Positions 10,053 to 19,711 of a stretch of 64,000 nt of DNA are shown here, one piece after another. Positions within the stretch are counted from its first letter, which is position 1. Every line of letters begins with the position of its first letter. This stretch comes from Synechococcus sp. PCC 7335 (GTDB taxonomy: Bacteria; Cyanobacteriota; Cyanobacteriia; Phormidesmidales; Phormidesmidaceae): assembly GCF_000155595.1 (NCBI RefSeq), contig NZ_DS989904.1, forward strand, positions 566,477 through 630,476. The letters run 5' to 3'. Made by a program: the position numbers and the translations under genes. A model generated the notes under the pieces. It did no database searches. It saw only the letters and a program-made list of their open reading frames with translations, and was not told the DNA's origin.

Positions 10053-11108
10053 CTATTGAGCTTGGGATCGACCAATAGCCACTTGCTTCAAGGGCGTGAC
10101 CAGAGATTCAGCAAGTGTTACAGCTGTCTGCAGTGCATGGGGCACTTCTTCAAGATAATGGTTTTGCTCTAAAACTGACATTAATAAACGCCGGGCAAAG
10201 CTGCCGTAGGCGATTCCAGAAACAGTATGCGTAGCTACAAGGTTTGTGTCTAGCGACGGCAACAGACCTAATGCACGCAGCTTAGTGACGGTGTACTGAT
10301 TAGTCCCACCGGCTGGTTGCACATAGCCTGATAGCTCTGCTGCTAATACCTTCTGTGCCAGTCGAATGGCAGCGTGAGTTGTACCCCGGCCAATATCTCC
10401 ACTCATTGGTCGACCGTCCGTTTGCCAAATCAAAATAGTCTTAGTATCAGAATTTTCGGAAGCAGAATTAGGGTCAGCGCCTATGATCTGTTGCAACTCC
10501 TTTAGATAAGAGATTAGATTCTCTCCGTCAGGGCAGCTAATAGAAATCAGTTGAAGATGCTCAGTCCAGGGCTTGATAGCTCGCCAAAGATTAGCGAAAG
10601 CATGCTGCTGCCCAACATGAGTATGAATTTCTAGAGCGTCAGCCTGGGTAAGGACTTCTTGGGCGATCGCATCTAAAGAGGTTGGCTGCGATTTAGCTTC
10701 GATCAGTCCGTACGGACAGACGGGCAGACATCGCCCACACCCGTAGCAGCGATCGCTGATGACACCAGACTCTTTAGGCTCGAACGCGATCGCCGCTGCT
10801 GGGCAGATCTTTTCGCAAGGTCGGCTACAGTCGGTCGGACAAATATTCGCATCAAACCAAGCCTTTCGAAAGTGCGGGTCCTCTCCTGCGCTCATACTTA
10901 CCATCACCAGAGGCGAGCGGTAACCAGGTCTTTGCCATTGGCCATCAGCACTTTCAGCCAGTCTCTTAGCAATCGCTAACCCTTCTTTAGCCGCCGAGAC
11001 AACAGCCGGATCAGCGGCCATATCAATACAGTCAGCACCAGCCAAAGCATAGGCTAGTGCTAAGTTCCTGACTGCTGGCAAGTCTTGGTAGCTAGCGCCA
11101 CAGATCAA
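10053..11108 (-). CDS. ldpA: light-dependent period protein LdpA (iron-sulfur protein)
   Basis: LdpA in Synechococcus senses redox state and adjusts the circadian period to light. The product has two 4Fe-4S motifs, CPTDCSRPCEKICP and CYGCGRCLPVCP, at about residues 90-135, after a radical-SAM-like barrel start (LAYALAGADCIDMAADP). The boundary given uses a TTG at 11108, but the reading frame continues upstream to a stop at 11175-11177, and the residues just before (SLLHSCWFKL) look like the conserved family N-terminus. No ATG, GTG or TTG precedes them in frame; an ATT at 11151-11153 is possible. See findings. Confidence 0.88.
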   Translation of the reverse strand: MICGASYQDLPAVRNLALAYALAGADCIDMAADPAVVSAAKEGLAIAKRLAESADGQWQRPGYRSPLVMVSMSAGEDPHFRKAWFDANICPTDCSRPCEKICPAAAIAFEPKESGVISDRCYGCGRCLPVCPYGLIEAKSQPTSLDAIAQEVLTQADALEIHTHVGQQHAFANLWRAIKPWTEHLQLISISCPDGENLISYLKELQQIIGADPNSASENSDTKTILIWQTDGRPMSGDIGRGTTHAAIRLAQKVLAAELSGYVQPAGGTNQYTVTKLRALGLLPSLDTNLVATHTVSGIAYGSFARRLLMSVLEQNHYLEEVPHALQTAVTLAESLVTPLKQVAIGRSQAQ

Positions 11109-11291
11109 CTTGAACCAGCAGCTATGGAGTAATGACTCAACAGGAGTAAGAATAGGCGGAACCGGGCTCTAAGAACATTGCGCCGTTAGCTTATCAGACA
11201 TAGCTATCAGCAGCTATTAGCAAACATAGCTATACGCAATTGAGCTAACTTCACTACTAACCTTACTAGAGTTGCCCTTTAAGCCGACGAT

Positions 11292-11759
11292 CTAGGCAGC
11301 TACAGCCTCTTTTAAAGGGAACCAGCTCATCCGGCGTTCACCACCGATTTCTAGAACCACTTTCACCCGTGGCTCGAGAGAGGGTAGCGCCACGAGAAAC
11401 TCAATTTCTTGATTGGAAAGAATGTGTCCTTCGATTAGCCAAAGCAGTAGTCCCTTTGACTTAGGAGAGATGGACTGCAAACGATAATTGACAACAGGCG
11501 GTAGATAGTAGCGATCGCCTGTTGCCGAATCATCCATATTCTTTTTACCCAAGTGCGGAGGTCGCACACCGTGCACATCTAGCAAGAAGGCGGATAGATC
11601 GCCCATCCCTCTAGCCGTCATGTAGACGCATTCATAGCCAGCAGACCGGACACGCCGACGATAGCGACCCTCATGCCCTCCCTCTAATGGCATCCGCACA
11701 CCCAACGCACCAGCCTTTTCAAGGTCGCTCGTAAATTTGTTAAATGCGATCAGTGCCAT
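11292..11759 (-). CDS. ndhN: NAD(P)H-quinone oxidoreductase subunit N
   Basis: NdhN is a cyanobacteria/plastid-specific subunit of the thylakoid NDH-1 complex, which takes electrons from ferredoxin for cyclic flow, respiration and CO2 uptake. The 155-residue product contains DLEKAGALGVRMPLEGGHEG, GVRPPHLGKK, YYLPPVVNYRL and the end VLEIGGERRMSWFPL. I chose the ATG at 11759 because MALIAFNKF matches the family start; the frame continues 12 codons further up. It is divergent from the rplC operon. Confidence 0.95.
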   Translation of the reverse strand: MALIAFNKFTSDLEKAGALGVRMPLEGGHEGRYRRRVRSAGYECVYMTARGMGDLSAFLLDVHGVRPPHLGKKNMDDSATGDRYYLPPVVNYRLQSISPKSKGLLLWLIEGHILSNQEIEFLVALPSLEPRVKVVLEIGGERRMSWFPLKEAVAA

Positions 11760-11842
11760 AGGGATGAAGGTAGAGGAAGTTAAGTTACAGAACATATTAC
11801 GTCATAACTAGAGTTCTAGAAAATGCACTCTCCGCTGACTGT

Positions 11843-11884
11843 CTTGCGCATATTTTCATGCAACTTGCGCATATTTTCATGCAA
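11843..11884. repeat. perfect 21-base tandem repeat, each copy an imperfect palindrome
   Basis: Two abutting identical copies, 11843-11863 and 11864-11884. Each begins CTTGCGCAT and ends CATGCAA, so each is an imperfect inverted repeat (CTTGC...GCAAG when the next base is counted). They sit 84-125 bases upstream of the ndhN start. They could be a duplicated operator or the product of slippage. Confidence 0.8.
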
Positions 11885-12282
11885 GTAGTGGCCACAAGTC
11901 ACACATACAGCTAGTCATATACAGATGCTTTGACGTAGAGATAAATACCGAATAATCAAATCCAATAGCGACAAGGCTTGCATAGGCGTAGGCAGGATGT
12001 TGGGTGGTCATACGAATCGCTTAGTTCAAATCGCTTAGTGAGAAAATTCGCAAAGCATCGAGGTCTTTTTCCTCATCCTCGACAAACTATTTTCTCGAGA
12101 AGTGCTGAACATTGCACTAAAAGCGTGTATAGTTAGAAGCTGTCGCCTAAAAACGGATACTAGAGGAAAGCTACTGCAGACGAAGTAATTTGTACTGATA
12201 GCACCTTCAAGGAATAAGGTCTTTGTACATTGCTTATAGCTGTACTAAATCCTCCCAGTCCAAGGCGAAAAGATAAGGCAGG

Positions 12283-12316
12283 CTAAAGATTCCTAGACTT
12301 TAAGTAAAGTCTTTAG
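12283..12316 (+). promoter_or_regulatory. candidate leader hairpin upstream of rplC
   Basis: An 8-base perfect inner stem, AGACTTTA (12295-12302) with TAAAGTCT (12305-12312), is flanked by an outer pair CTAAAG (12283-12288) and CTTTAG (12311-12316) that competes with or extends it. There is no T tract, so it is not an obvious terminator. It lies about 150 bases before the rplC start in the probable operon leader, where an autoregulatory structure would be expected; that role is inferred. Confidence 0.4.
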
Positions 12317-12465
12317 CAAGGAGCCCTATCGACTGTTTTCCAGTGTGGTTGAGCAGAGCATAGATAGTTCGGTATTTGATCTTCTGTGACTTCAGATGTC
12401 TGTGCCTGATTGTGCGCTGCTAATGCCTGGTTGTGTTGTGTCAACGTGAAGCGGAGACGGGATTA

Positions 12466-13104
12466 GTGTCTGTCGGTATTCTTGGTACCAAACTTGGTAT
12501 GACCCAGGTGTTTGATGAAACTGGAAACGCAATTCCAGTGACTGTCATTCAAGCTGGCCCCTGCGTTGTTACGCAGATAAAGACAGAGAAGACAGACGGC
12601 TACTCGTCTGTACAGATTGGCTATGGAGAAGTCAAAGAGAAAGCATTAAATCGGCCAAAGCTTGGTCATTTGAAGAAATCAGGTGCTTCTCCCCTTCGTC
12701 ACCTACGCGAGTATCGCGTCAGTGATACCGGTGAATTTGAGTTAGGCCAAGCCCTGGCAGCAGATCGATTTGAAGCCGGTCAGACGATTGACGTTAGTGG
12801 CATTAGTATCGGTAAAGGATTTGCGGGAAACCAAAAGCGCAATAACTTTCGCCGGGGACCGATGTCTCACGGTTCTAAGAACCACAGAGCCCCAGGTTCG
12901 ACTGGGGCAGGTACCACCCCTGGACGCGTATATCCCGGTAAGAAAATGGCTGGCCGCATGGGAAGCGAGAAAGTCACTATTCGCAAGCTGAGCGTCGTCA
13001 GAGTGGATAGCGATCGCAACCTACTGCTAGTGAAAGGGGGTGTACCTGGTAAAGCTGGTACTTTGCTCAATATCACACCTGCAAACATTGTTGGTCAAGG
13101 CTAG
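12466..13104 (+). CDS. rplC: 50S ribosomal protein L3
   Basis: L3 (uL3) starts large-subunit assembly near the peptidyl transferase centre. I chose the GTG at 12466, giving the family start [18 protein letters not shown], with a GGAG about 11 bases upstream; the frame continues to a GTG at 12433 without family similarity. The 212-residue product has [20 protein letters not shown] and [20 protein letters not shown]. It is the first gene of the plus-strand operon; rpsJ is not next to it, as usual in cyanobacteria. A 15-base duplication covers its stop codon. Confidence 0.97.
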   Translation: MSVGILGTKLGMTQVFDETGNAIPVTVIQAGPCVVTQIKTEKTDGYSSVQIGYGEVKEKALNRPKLGHLKKSGASPLRHLREYRVSDTGEFELGQALAADRFEAGQTIDVSGISIGKGFAGNQKRNNFRRGPMSHGSKNHRAPGSTGAGTTPGRVYPGKKMAGRMGSEKVTIRKLSVVRVDSDRNLLLVKGGVPGKAGTLLNITPANIVGQG

Positions 13105-13120
13105 GTTGGTCAAGGCTAGG
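13091..13120 (+). repeat. 15-base tandem duplication across the rplC stop codon
   Basis: TTGGTCAAGGCTAGG occurs at 13091-13105 and again at 13106-13120. The first copy encodes the last residues of L3 and its TAG; the second is a silent copy in the intergenic gap. Because the stop lies inside the unit, the protein is unaffected. Confidence 0.9.
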
Positions 13121-13233
13121 AAGCAAGAAGTATAAGCCACTAGGCTATTGGTCAGTAGCATACAAAATCAAAATCACAGGGCAATAGACGCAAAATCGCA
13201 AGTCGCAGGACTCGAAAGGCTCAAAGGAACATC

Positions 13234-13866
13234 ATGGTTGATTGTGTAGTTAAAAATTGGCAGGGCGAAGAAGCGGGCTCAGTAAGCCTAGAGCTAAAAG
13301 TTGCCAGCGAAGAAAACGCTTCGCACATTGTTCACCGGGCGCTGGTTAGACAAATTAACAACGGTCGTCAAGGGACTGCTTCTACTAAAACTCGCGCCGA
13401 AGTCCGCGGAGGCGGTCGAAAGCCTTGGAGACAGAAGGGAACAGGCCGGGCCCGTGCTGGTTCTATTCGCTCTCCGCTATGGAGAGGCGGCGGTGTGATA
13501 TTTGGTCCTAAACCTCGCGATTACACAACCAAAATGAATCGCAAGGAGCGACGCCTTGCCCTTCGAACCGCGTTTCAAAGTCGTGCCAACGAAATGACCG
13601 TAGTCAAAGATTTCGCCGCAGAGTTAACCCAACCTAAAACTAAAGAAGCTTTGGCTGCTCTAACTAGGTGGGAAATTGACGCGTCTGCCAAAGTTCTCAT
13701 GGTCTTCAGCGAAAGAAACGACAACGTCTACCTTTCGCTACGCAACGTGCCAAATGTTCGAATGATCGATGCAACCAACCTAAACATCTACGACATTCTG
13801 CACGCAGACAGTTTAGTAGTGACAGAGTCTGCCCTCGAAAAGATTCAGGAGGTATACGGTGAGTAA
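13234..13866 (+). CDS. rplD: 50S ribosomal protein L4
   Basis: L4 (uL4) lines the polypeptide exit tunnel and in some bacteria represses its own operon. The 210-residue product has [40 protein letters not shown] and [20 protein letters not shown], which form the tunnel loop and following helix. It overlaps the rplW start by 8 bases, indicating translational coupling. The 129-base gap from rplC is larger than usual. Confidence 0.98.
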   Translation: MVDCVVKNWQGEEAGSVSLELKVASEENASHIVHRALVRQINNGRQGTASTKTRAEVRGGGRKPWRQKGTGRARAGSIRSPLWRGGGVIFGPKPRDYTTKMNRKERRLALRTAFQSRANEMTVVKDFAAELTQPKTKEALAALTRWEIDASAKVLMVFSERNDNVYLSLRNVPNVRMIDATNLNIYDILHADSLVVTESALEKIQEVYGE

Positions 13867-14164
13867 ACGATACGAAGCGCGCGAGATGCCAGATATTATT
13901 CGCAAGCCGCTGATTACAGAGAAAGCTACCATTGCACTCGAAAACAACCAGTACACTTTTGAAGTTGCTCCCAAAGCAACAAAGCCCCAGATCAAGGATG
14001 CTATTGAGCAGCTCTTTGACGTCAGCGTTGTTGGAATCAGTACTCAAAATCCACCGCGTAAGAAACGCCGAGTCGGTCAGTTTATTGGCCATCGTGCTGC
14101 CTACAAGCGGGCAACTGTTACCCTCGCGCCAGACGACACTATTACGCTATTTCCAGACGTATAG
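13859..14164 (+). CDS. rplW: 50S ribosomal protein L23
   Basis: L23 (uL23) lies at the tunnel exit and docks trigger factor and SRP. The 101-residue product has [39 protein letters not shown] and [12 protein letters not shown] kept the GTG at 13859 because the length and N-terminal layout fit cyanobacterial L23; an AGGAGG lies 8 bases before it inside rplD. An ATG at 13886 is an alternative. Confidence 0.95.
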   Translation: MSKRYEAREMPDIIRKPLITEKATIALENNQYTFEVAPKATKPQIKDAIEQLFDVSVVGISTQNPPRKKRRVGQFIGHRAAYKRATVTLAPDDTITLFPDV

Positions 14165-14296
14165 ATTTCAGACGTATGGACAGCGGCTAACAAGCGCACT
14201 GGTTTAGCTAGCTAAGACCTTACGACCAAAGATACGACTAAAGACCAGTAGACAACCAAACAGATAACGTCATCGCCAACAGCGCAAATTACAGCC

Positions 14297-15160
14297 ATGG
14301 GCATTCGCTCTTATCGACCACTCACACCCGGAACGCGCGAGCGTACCGTTTCAGACTTTTCTACTGTCACTGCTGACAAACCTGAGAAGTCTCTTACATA
14401 TTCAGTTCATCGGCCTAAAGGGCGCAATAACCGGGGTGTTATTACCTGTCGTCACCGCGGCGGTGGCCACAAGCGTCTATATCGGGAGATTGATTTCAGG
14501 CGTAATAAATTCAACGTTCCAGCTAAGGTTGCAACGATTGAATATGACCCCAACCGCAACGCCCGGATATCTCTGCTTCACTATGAAGATGGAGAAAAAC
14601 GCTACATTCTACATCCGATTGGACTAGAGGTTGGAGCAACTATCGTTTCTGGCGAAGATGCCCCTTTTGAGGTGGGTAATGCACTGCCGCTACATCGTAT
14701 TCCATTAGGAACAACTGTTCACAATGTGGAACTAGTCCCAGGACGAGGCGGTCAGGTGGTTCGTGCGGCCGGTGCGGGCGCACAGCTAGTCGCCAAGGAA
14801 GGTGGCTATGTCACCCTCAAGCTCCCTTCTAGTGAGGTGCGGATGATTCGCCGTGAATGCTATGCCACTATCGGACAGGTTGGCAACGTAGAACATCGCA
14901 ACTTATCTTTGGGAAAAGCAGGTCGCAAGCGTTGGGCAGGCCGCCGGCCCGAGGTTCGCGGTAGTGTGATGAACCCGGTAGACCACCCACACGGTGGGGG
15001 TGAAGGCCGTGCACCCATTGGTCGTAGTGGACCTGTGACACCTTGGGGAAAGCCCGCGCTAGGCTACAAAACTCGGAAGAAGAAGAAAGGCAGCGATGCG
15101 ATGATTGTGCGACGGCGACGACGATCATCCAAGCGCGGTCGCGGTGGTCGTAACGCATAA
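14297..15160 (+). CDS. rplB: 50S ribosomal protein L2
   Basis: L2 (uL2) supports subunit association and the peptidyl transferase centre. The 287-residue product begins [20 protein letters not shown], and has [20 protein letters not shown], the [16 protein letters not shown] segment, and [17 protein letters not shown] containing the conserved His, then a basic tail [14 protein letters not shown]. It lies 132 bases after rplW. Confidence 0.98.
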   Translation: MGIRSYRPLTPGTRERTVSDFSTVTADKPEKSLTYSVHRPKGRNNRGVITCRHRGGGHKRLYREIDFRRNKFNVPAKVATIEYDPNRNARISLLHYEDGEKRYILHPIGLEVGATIVSGEDAPFEVGNALPLHRIPLGTTVHNVELVPGRGGQVVRAAGAGAQLVAKEGGYVTLKLPSSEVRMIRRECYATIGQVGNVEHRNLSLGKAGRKRWAGRRPEVRGSVMNPVDHPHGGGEGRAPIGRSGPVTPWGKPALGYKTRKKKKGSDAMIVRRRRRSSKRGRGGRNA

Positions 15161-15213
15161 ACACTTGATAAACGCCAAGTATTATTAATCGTCTTATCTC
15201 TTAGGTAAATAGC

Positions 15214-15492
15214 ATGTCTCGTTCCCTCAAGAAGGGGCCATTTGTGGCAGATCACCTTCTCACCAAAATCGAAAAGCTCAATGCAAGAAATGAGAAGCAG
15301 GTTGTCAAGACCTGGTCTCGTTCTTCGACAATTATTCCCCAGTTTATTGGACATACTGTAGCTGTACACAATGGCCGTCAGCATGTGCCCGTATTCATCA
15401 ATGAGCAGATGGTGGGGCACAAGCTAGGTGAGTTTGCACCGACTCGAACTTTTCGGGGCCACGCCAAGAGCGACAAAAAAGCTCGGCGATAG
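15214..15492 (+). CDS. rpsS: 30S ribosomal protein S19
   Basis: S19 (uS19) is in the small-subunit head beside S13. The 92-residue product begins [20 protein letters not shown] and has [20 protein letters not shown] and [18 protein letters not shown], all family signatures. It follows rplB by 53 bases. Confidence 0.98.
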   Translation: MSRSLKKGPFVADHLLTKIEKLNARNEKQVVKTWSRSSTIIPQFIGHTVAVHNGRQHVPVFINEQMVGHKLGEFAPTRTFRGHAKSDKKARR

Positions 15493-15518
15493 AGTCCTTT
15501 TGGAGATAAACACTACAA

Positions 15519-15881
15519 ATGATTGATATTGACTCAGATTCTCAGGTAAAGGCAACGGCTAAGTTCGTTCGCATGTCACCTCGTAAGGTTCGCCGTGTTC
15601 TCGATCAAATTCGAGGTCGCTCGTACCGCGAAGCGCTAATCATGCTCGAGTTCATGCCCTATAAGTCTTGTGAGCCTATTCTTAAAGTGTTGCGCTCAGC
15701 AGTTGCGAACGCCGAGCACAACAACGGACTCGATCCTGTCAGCCTTTACATCAGTGAGGCATATGCGGATCAAGGCCCTGTACTGAAGCGATTTAGACCT
15801 CGCGCTCAGGGCCGGGCCTATCAGATTCGGAAGCCAACCTGTCATATTGCGATCGCAGTTGCCCCTGGCACTGAAGCATAA
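15519..15881 (+). CDS. rplV: 50S ribosomal protein L22
   Basis: L22 (uL22) shapes the narrow part of the exit tunnel. The 120-residue product has [19 protein letters not shown], the helix around [15 protein letters not shown], and the beta-hairpin [20 protein letters not shown] that enters the tunnel. It is 26 bases downstream of rpsS, with a GGAG before the ATG. Confidence 0.98.
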   Translation: MIDIDSDSQVKATAKFVRMSPRKVRRVLDQIRGRSYREALIMLEFMPYKSCEPILKVLRSAVANAEHNNGLDPVSLYISEAYADQGPVLKRFRPRAQGRAYQIRKPTCHIAIAVAPGTEA

Positions 15882-15968
15882 GCGATACGAGCTTTCGTCT
15901 GTCTACTCTATCTCGTTCAAACCGTTTAATTTTTAGACCTTTTCACCCGTTTTTTAAGGAGTACATCA

Positions 15969-16700
15969 GTGGGACAGAAGATTCACCCTATCGGTCTTCG
16001 CCTTGGCATCACTCAGGAGCATCGCTCCCGCTGGTATGCCGATAAAAACCGTTATCCAGAGCTTCTCGAAGAAGATCACAACATCCGAGAGTATGTCATT
16101 AAAAATCTTGCAAATGCTGGGATCTCTGATGTACATATCGAGCGGAAAGCGGATCAAATTGATCTAGAAGTTCGCACTGCTCGTCCTGGTGTGGTTGTAG
16201 GCAGGGGTGGAGCTGGGATTGAATCACTGCGATCTGGGCTGCAAAAGCAGATAAAAGATGATAGCCGCCAGATTCGCATCAACGTCGTAGAAGTTTCTAA
16301 AGTTGATGCCGACGCAGGATTAATTTGCGAGTACATCACTCAGCAGTTGGAAAGACGAGTCTCCTTTCGCCGGGTGGTTCGACAGGCCATTCAAAGGGCT
16401 CAAAGAGCTGGCGTTGAGGGCATCAAGATTCAAGTTAGCGGTCGATTGAACGGAGCTGAAATCGCGCGTACTGAGTGGACACGTGAAGGTAGAGTACCGC
16501 TCCATACGCTTAGAGCCAACATCGACTATGCCTATCGTACCGCTCAGACAACCTATGGAATTCTAGGTGTGAAAACCTGGGTGTTCAAAGGCGAAGTCAT
16601 TCCTGGGCAAGAGAGCCAGCCCGAAGAATCTAGGGCTCAGCCTCGTCGCCGTCAGCCCCGTCGCCGTCAGCAGTTTGAAGATCGCTCTAACGATTCATAA
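15969..16700 (+). CDS. rpsC: 30S ribosomal protein S3
   Basis: S3 (uS3) lies at the mRNA entry channel. The 243-residue product begins at a GTG with [20 protein letters not shown], has the KH domain motif [12 protein letters not shown] and the C-terminal domain [20 protein letters not shown]. The tail is a basic and glutamine-rich repeat ([12 protein letters not shown]) encoded by a 15-base in-frame duplication at about 16639-16668. An AAGGAG precedes the start. Confidence 0.98.
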   Translation: MGQKIHPIGLRLGITQEHRSRWYADKNRYPELLEEDHNIREYVIKNLANAGISDVHIERKADQIDLEVRTARPGVVVGRGGAGIESLRSGLQKQIKDDSRQIRINVVEVSKVDADAGLICEYITQQLERRVSFRRVVRQAIQRAQRAGVEGIKIQVSGRLNGAEIARTEWTREGRVPLHTLRANIDYAYRTAQTTYGILGVKTWVFKGEVIPGQESQPEESRAQPRRRQPRRRQQFEDRSNDS

Positions 16701-16838
16701 CGCTGCTTTTTCTTTCCTTCCATTGATAGAAAGAATCCAAGATAGTGAAAGACATTTTTTATTGATGCGTCTTTAAGTTCTGATAATCCACGGCTACTGT
16801 CTCTAATCTTTCCGCTACTTTTCCCACTGTGACCCACC

Positions 16839-17258
16839 ATGTTAAGCCCAAGAAGAACAAAATTTAGAAAGCAGCATCGCGGCAAGATGCGAGGCATGGC
16901 TTACCGAGGTAATGAGATCAACTTTGGTCAATTTGCCCTGCAGGCTACCGAGTGCTGCTGGATGACTTCTCGTCAGATTGAAGCTGCTAGACGAGCAATG
17001 ACTCGTTACATCAAGCGCGGCGGTAAAATTTGGATTCGCGTATTTCCGGATAAATCAGTCACAATGCGCGCAGCAGAGACCCGTATGGGTTCAGGTAAGG
17101 GTAATCCTGAGTTTTGGGTGGCTGTTATTAAGCCGGGTCGGATTGTTTTTGAGATTGCTGGTGTCTCGGAGGAAGTTGCCAGAGAAGCGATGCGTCTGGC
17201 CTCCTTCAAATTGCCCTTCAAGACTAAGTTCGTTGTTAAAGAAGGTGAGGAGGGGTAA
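16839..17258 (+). CDS. rplP: 50S ribosomal protein L16
   Basis: L16 (uL16) organises the A-site region of the large subunit. The 139-residue product begins [20 protein letters not shown] and has [20 protein letters not shown] and [20 protein letters not shown]. The 138-base gap after rpsC is longer than usual for this pair, and I see no strong Shine-Dalgarno before the ATG. Confidence 0.98.
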   Translation: MLSPRRTKFRKQHRGKMRGMAYRGNEINFGQFALQATECCWMTSRQIEAARRAMTRYIKRGGKIWIRVFPDKSVTMRAAETRMGSGKGNPEFWVAVIKPGRIVFEIAGVSEEVAREAMRLASFKLPFKTKFVVKEGEEG

Positions 17259-17264
17259 GCAAAA

Positions 17265-17516
17265 GTGGCACTTATCAAGATTAAAGAACTACGAGCACTG
17301 AGTGACGAAGAGCTTACGGCTGCAATTGCGGAGACTAAGCGTGAGCTATTTGACCTGCGATTTAAGAAGGCAACGCGTCAGCTAGAAACTGGATTTCATC
17401 AGTTTAAACACAACCGTCGAAAGCTGGCTCAGCTTATGACCATCGAAAATGAACGACGGCTAACAGGCTCTGCGGCAACCGAACAAGCAGCAGCTCAAAT
17501 GGTAGAAGAGGCATAG
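17265..17516 (+). CDS. rpmC: 50S ribosomal protein L29
   Basis: L29 (uL29) sits at the tunnel exit next to L23. The 83-residue product starts at a GTG only 6 bases after rplP, with the coiled-coil pattern [36 protein letters not shown] and an Ala/Gln-rich tail. An AGGAGGGG at the end of rplP serves as its ribosome binding site. Confidence 0.96.
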   Translation: MALIKIKELRALSDEELTAAIAETKRELFDLRFKKATRQLETGFHQFKHNRRKLAQLMTIENERRLTGSAATEQAAAQMVEEA

Positions 17517-17522
17517 CAGATC

Positions 17523-17771
17523 ATGGCAGCGAAAGAGAGAGTTGGCTTAGTAGTCAGTAACAAAATGGACAAGACTGTGGTGGTCGCGGTAGAAAGCCGC
17601 GTTCAGCACAAAAAATACGACAAGATTATGGTGCGGACCCAGCGCTATAAGGCTCACGATGAGAACAACACCTGTAAAGAAGGCGATCGCGTCAAAATCA
17701 GCGAAACTCGCCCCATGAGCCGCCACAAAAGGTGGGTTGTGGCTGACATCCTCAGTTCTTCTGATTTATAG
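17523..17771 (+). CDS. rpsQ: 30S ribosomal protein S17
   Basis: S17 (uS17) is an OB-fold protein that binds 16S rRNA early in assembly. The 82-residue product has [37 protein letters not shown] and [20 protein letters not shown]. It starts 6 bases after rpmC. Confidence 0.97.
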   Translation: MAAKERVGLVVSNKMDKTVVVAVESRVQHKKYDKIMVRTQRYKAHDENNTCKEGDRVKISETRPMSRHKRWVVADILSSSDL

Positions 17772-17805
17772 GCAGAACTTCAATCAAAGCAATGAGGATA
17801 ATTCC

Positions 17806-18171
17806 ATGATTCAGCAAGAAACTTTTTTAAACGTGGCGGACAACAGTGGCGCTCGTAAGCTCATGTGCATCCGCGTTTTAGGCGGTCGTAAACAGTACGC
17901 AGGCGTAGGCGATATTATTGTCGCGGTGGTCAAAGACGCTCTGCCAAATATGGGTGTAAAGAAGTCTGATGTAGTCAAGGCTGTTGTTGTTCGTACCCGC
18001 AAAGGTATTCGCCGGGCCAGCGGCATGAGCATTCGATTCGATGACAATGCCGCTGTTTTAATTAACCAAGACGGTAACCCCAGAGGAACTCGCGTGTTTG
18101 GTCCGGTTGCTCGCGAACTCCGTGATAAAAGCTTTACCAAAATTGTCTCGCTAGCACCGGAGGTACTTTAG
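17806..18171 (+). CDS. rplN: 50S ribosomal protein L14
   Basis: L14 (uL14) forms an intersubunit bridge. I chose the ATG at 17806, giving [20 protein letters not shown], the standard L14 start, preceded by a GAGG. The 121-residue product has the family motif around [20 protein letters not shown] and the end [20 protein letters not shown]. It abuts rplX with no gap. Confidence 0.98.
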   Translation: MIQQETFLNVADNSGARKLMCIRVLGGRKQYAGVGDIIVAVVKDALPNMGVKKSDVVKAVVVRTRKGIRRASGMSIRFDDNAAVLINQDGNPRGTRVFGPVARELRDKSFTKIVSLAPEVL

Positions 18172-18525
18172 ATGGTGATCAAAAATAAGAATGCCGGAAA
18201 GCGTTTTAAGATGCACGTTCGTACCGGTGATACGGTTCAAGTAATTGCGGGTAAAGACAAAGGTAAAGTCGGCGAAGTAGTCGCTGTCAACGCCAAAACT
18301 TCTCAGGTGATCGTACAGGGTGCCAATATGCGTACCAAGCACGTAAAGCCCCAAGCAGAAGGTGAGTCAGGTCAAATTCTTACTAAAGAGTTTCCGATTC
18401 ATAGCTCTAATGTCATGCTGTATTCCACCAAGCAAAAGGTAGCTAGCCGCGTAGCCTACACTATCAACGATGATGGTCGGAAGGTTCGTACACTGAAAAA
18501 GACAGGCGAGGTTCTAGAAAACTAG
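18172..18525 (+). CDS. rplX: 50S ribosomal protein L24
   Basis: L24 (uL24) is an assembly initiator. The 117-residue product has the KOW motif in [20 protein letters not shown] and the conserved [18 protein letters not shown]. The ATG follows the rplN stop immediately, with GGAGG inside rplN, so the two are translationally coupled. Confidence 0.97.
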   Translation: MVIKNKNAGKRFKMHVRTGDTVQVIAGKDKGKVGEVVAVNAKTSQVIVQGANMRTKHVKPQAEGESGQILTKEFPIHSSNVMLYSTKQKVASRVAYTINDDGRKVRTLKKTGEVLEN

Positions 18526-18699
18526 GTAGGAAACAACGCAGCTAAGTTCAGCAATACTGTTTTGAACAATTCTGCCTTGAATAACGCCTACCAAAGTTGC
18601 CCACCAAAGTTTTAGAGCCAACTTAATCGTCACGTTTTCCAAACTCATCTCAGCTCGATGCCCTGACCAAGCCCAGGGACACATTTTCAAAAGGACACA

Positions 18700-19245
18700 A
18701 TGGCCGATTCACTAAAAACACTCTATCTGGATAAAGCAGTACCCAAACTGAAAGAGCAGTTTGGATACACTAATCCCCATCAGGTTCCTAAGCTTGCTAA
18801 AGTCACCGTCAACCGTGGTCTGGGCGAAGCCTCTCAAAATGCGAAAGCATTGGAGTCGTCTATTAATGAACTAGCAGTGATTACTGGACAGCGTCCTGTG
18901 GTCACGCGGGCAAAGAAAGCGATCGCTGGCTTTAAGATTCGCGAAGGCATGCCAGTAGGCGTCAAGGTTACCCTACGCGCGGATCGTATGTACGCCTTTA
19001 CCAACCGATTGATCAATTTGACTTTGCCACGGATTAGAGACTTTAGAGGCGTTAGCCCTCGCAGCTTTGATGGCAGAGGCAACTACACCCTGGGTCTGCG
19101 AGAGCAGCTTATCTTCCCAGAGGTTGACTACGACAGCGTTGACCAGATTCGCGGTATGGACATCACTATTGTCACTACCGCGACTTCCGATGAAGAAGGG
19201 CGTGCCCTTCTCAAGGAACTGGGCATGCCCTTCCGAGATAACTGA
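18700..19245 (+). CDS. rplE: 50S ribosomal protein L5
   Basis: L5 (uL5) binds 5S rRNA and contacts the P-site tRNA. The 181-residue product has [40 protein letters not shown] and the [20 protein letters not shown] segment. An AAGGA lies before the ATG. The 174-base gap after rplX has no visible gene. rpsN is not next to it, as is usual in cyanobacteria. Confidence 0.98.
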   Translation: MADSLKTLYLDKAVPKLKEQFGYTNPHQVPKLAKVTVNRGLGEASQNAKALESSINELAVITGQRPVVTRAKKAIAGFKIREGMPVGVKVTLRADRMYAFTNRLINLTLPRIRDFRGVSPRSFDGRGNYTLGLREQLIFPEVDYDSVDQIRGMDITIVTTATSDEEGRALLKELGMPFRDN

Positions 19246-19267
19246 AGCAGAAGCAAAAAAGAGGATT

Positions 19268-19669
19268 ATGGCGTCTAACGACACGATTTCAGATATGCTG
19301 ACGCGCATTCGGAATGCTACCCTTGCGCGGCATCAAACTGTCGATATTCCATCGACCAAAATGACTCGCAGTATTGCCACTGTACTGAAAGAAGAAGGTT
19401 TCATTGCCGACTCACTAGATGGCGGCGAAGGTATTGATCGCAAGATCACTATTACCTTGAAGTACAAAGGTAAAACTCGTCAGCCTATTATTACCAAGCT
19501 TTCACGGGTGAGCAAACCCGGTTTGCGAGTATATTCTAACCGAAAAGAACTGCCTAGAGTTCTTGGCGGCATTGGCATTGCTATCATCTCAACCTCTAGT
19601 GGCGTCATGACCGATCGCGACGCCCGCCGCCAGGGGATTGGTGGAGAAGTTCTTTGCTATATCTATTAA
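19268..19669 (+). CDS. rpsH: 30S ribosomal protein S8
   Basis: S8 (uS8) binds the central domain of 16S rRNA and is the classical regulator of the spc operon in E. coli. I chose the ATG at 19268, giving [20 protein letters not shown], 22 bases after rplE. The 133-residue product ends with the family motif [20 protein letters not shown] followed by [11 protein letters not shown]. Confidence 0.98.
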   Translation: MASNDTISDMLTRIRNATLARHQTVDIPSTKMTRSIATVLKEEGFIADSLDGGEGIDRKITITLKYKGKTRQPIITKLSRVSKPGLRVYSNRKELPRVLGGIGIAIISTSSGVMTDRDARRQGIGGEVLCYIY

Positions 19670-19711
19670 TTCTTTACCCACACATGCACCCCTCTAAACA
19701 GGAGAATTGAA

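Larger units (their letters stand above)
11760..12465. other. divergent intergenic region between ndhN and the rplC operon
   Basis: A gap of about 700 bases that must hold the promoters of ndhN (minus) and of the long ribosomal operon (plus). It contains a perfect 21-base tandem repeat (11843-11884) and a strong hairpin (12283-12316), both listed separately. I see no convincing coding sequence. The long distance to rplC leaves room for an extended mRNA leader. Confidence 0.6.
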
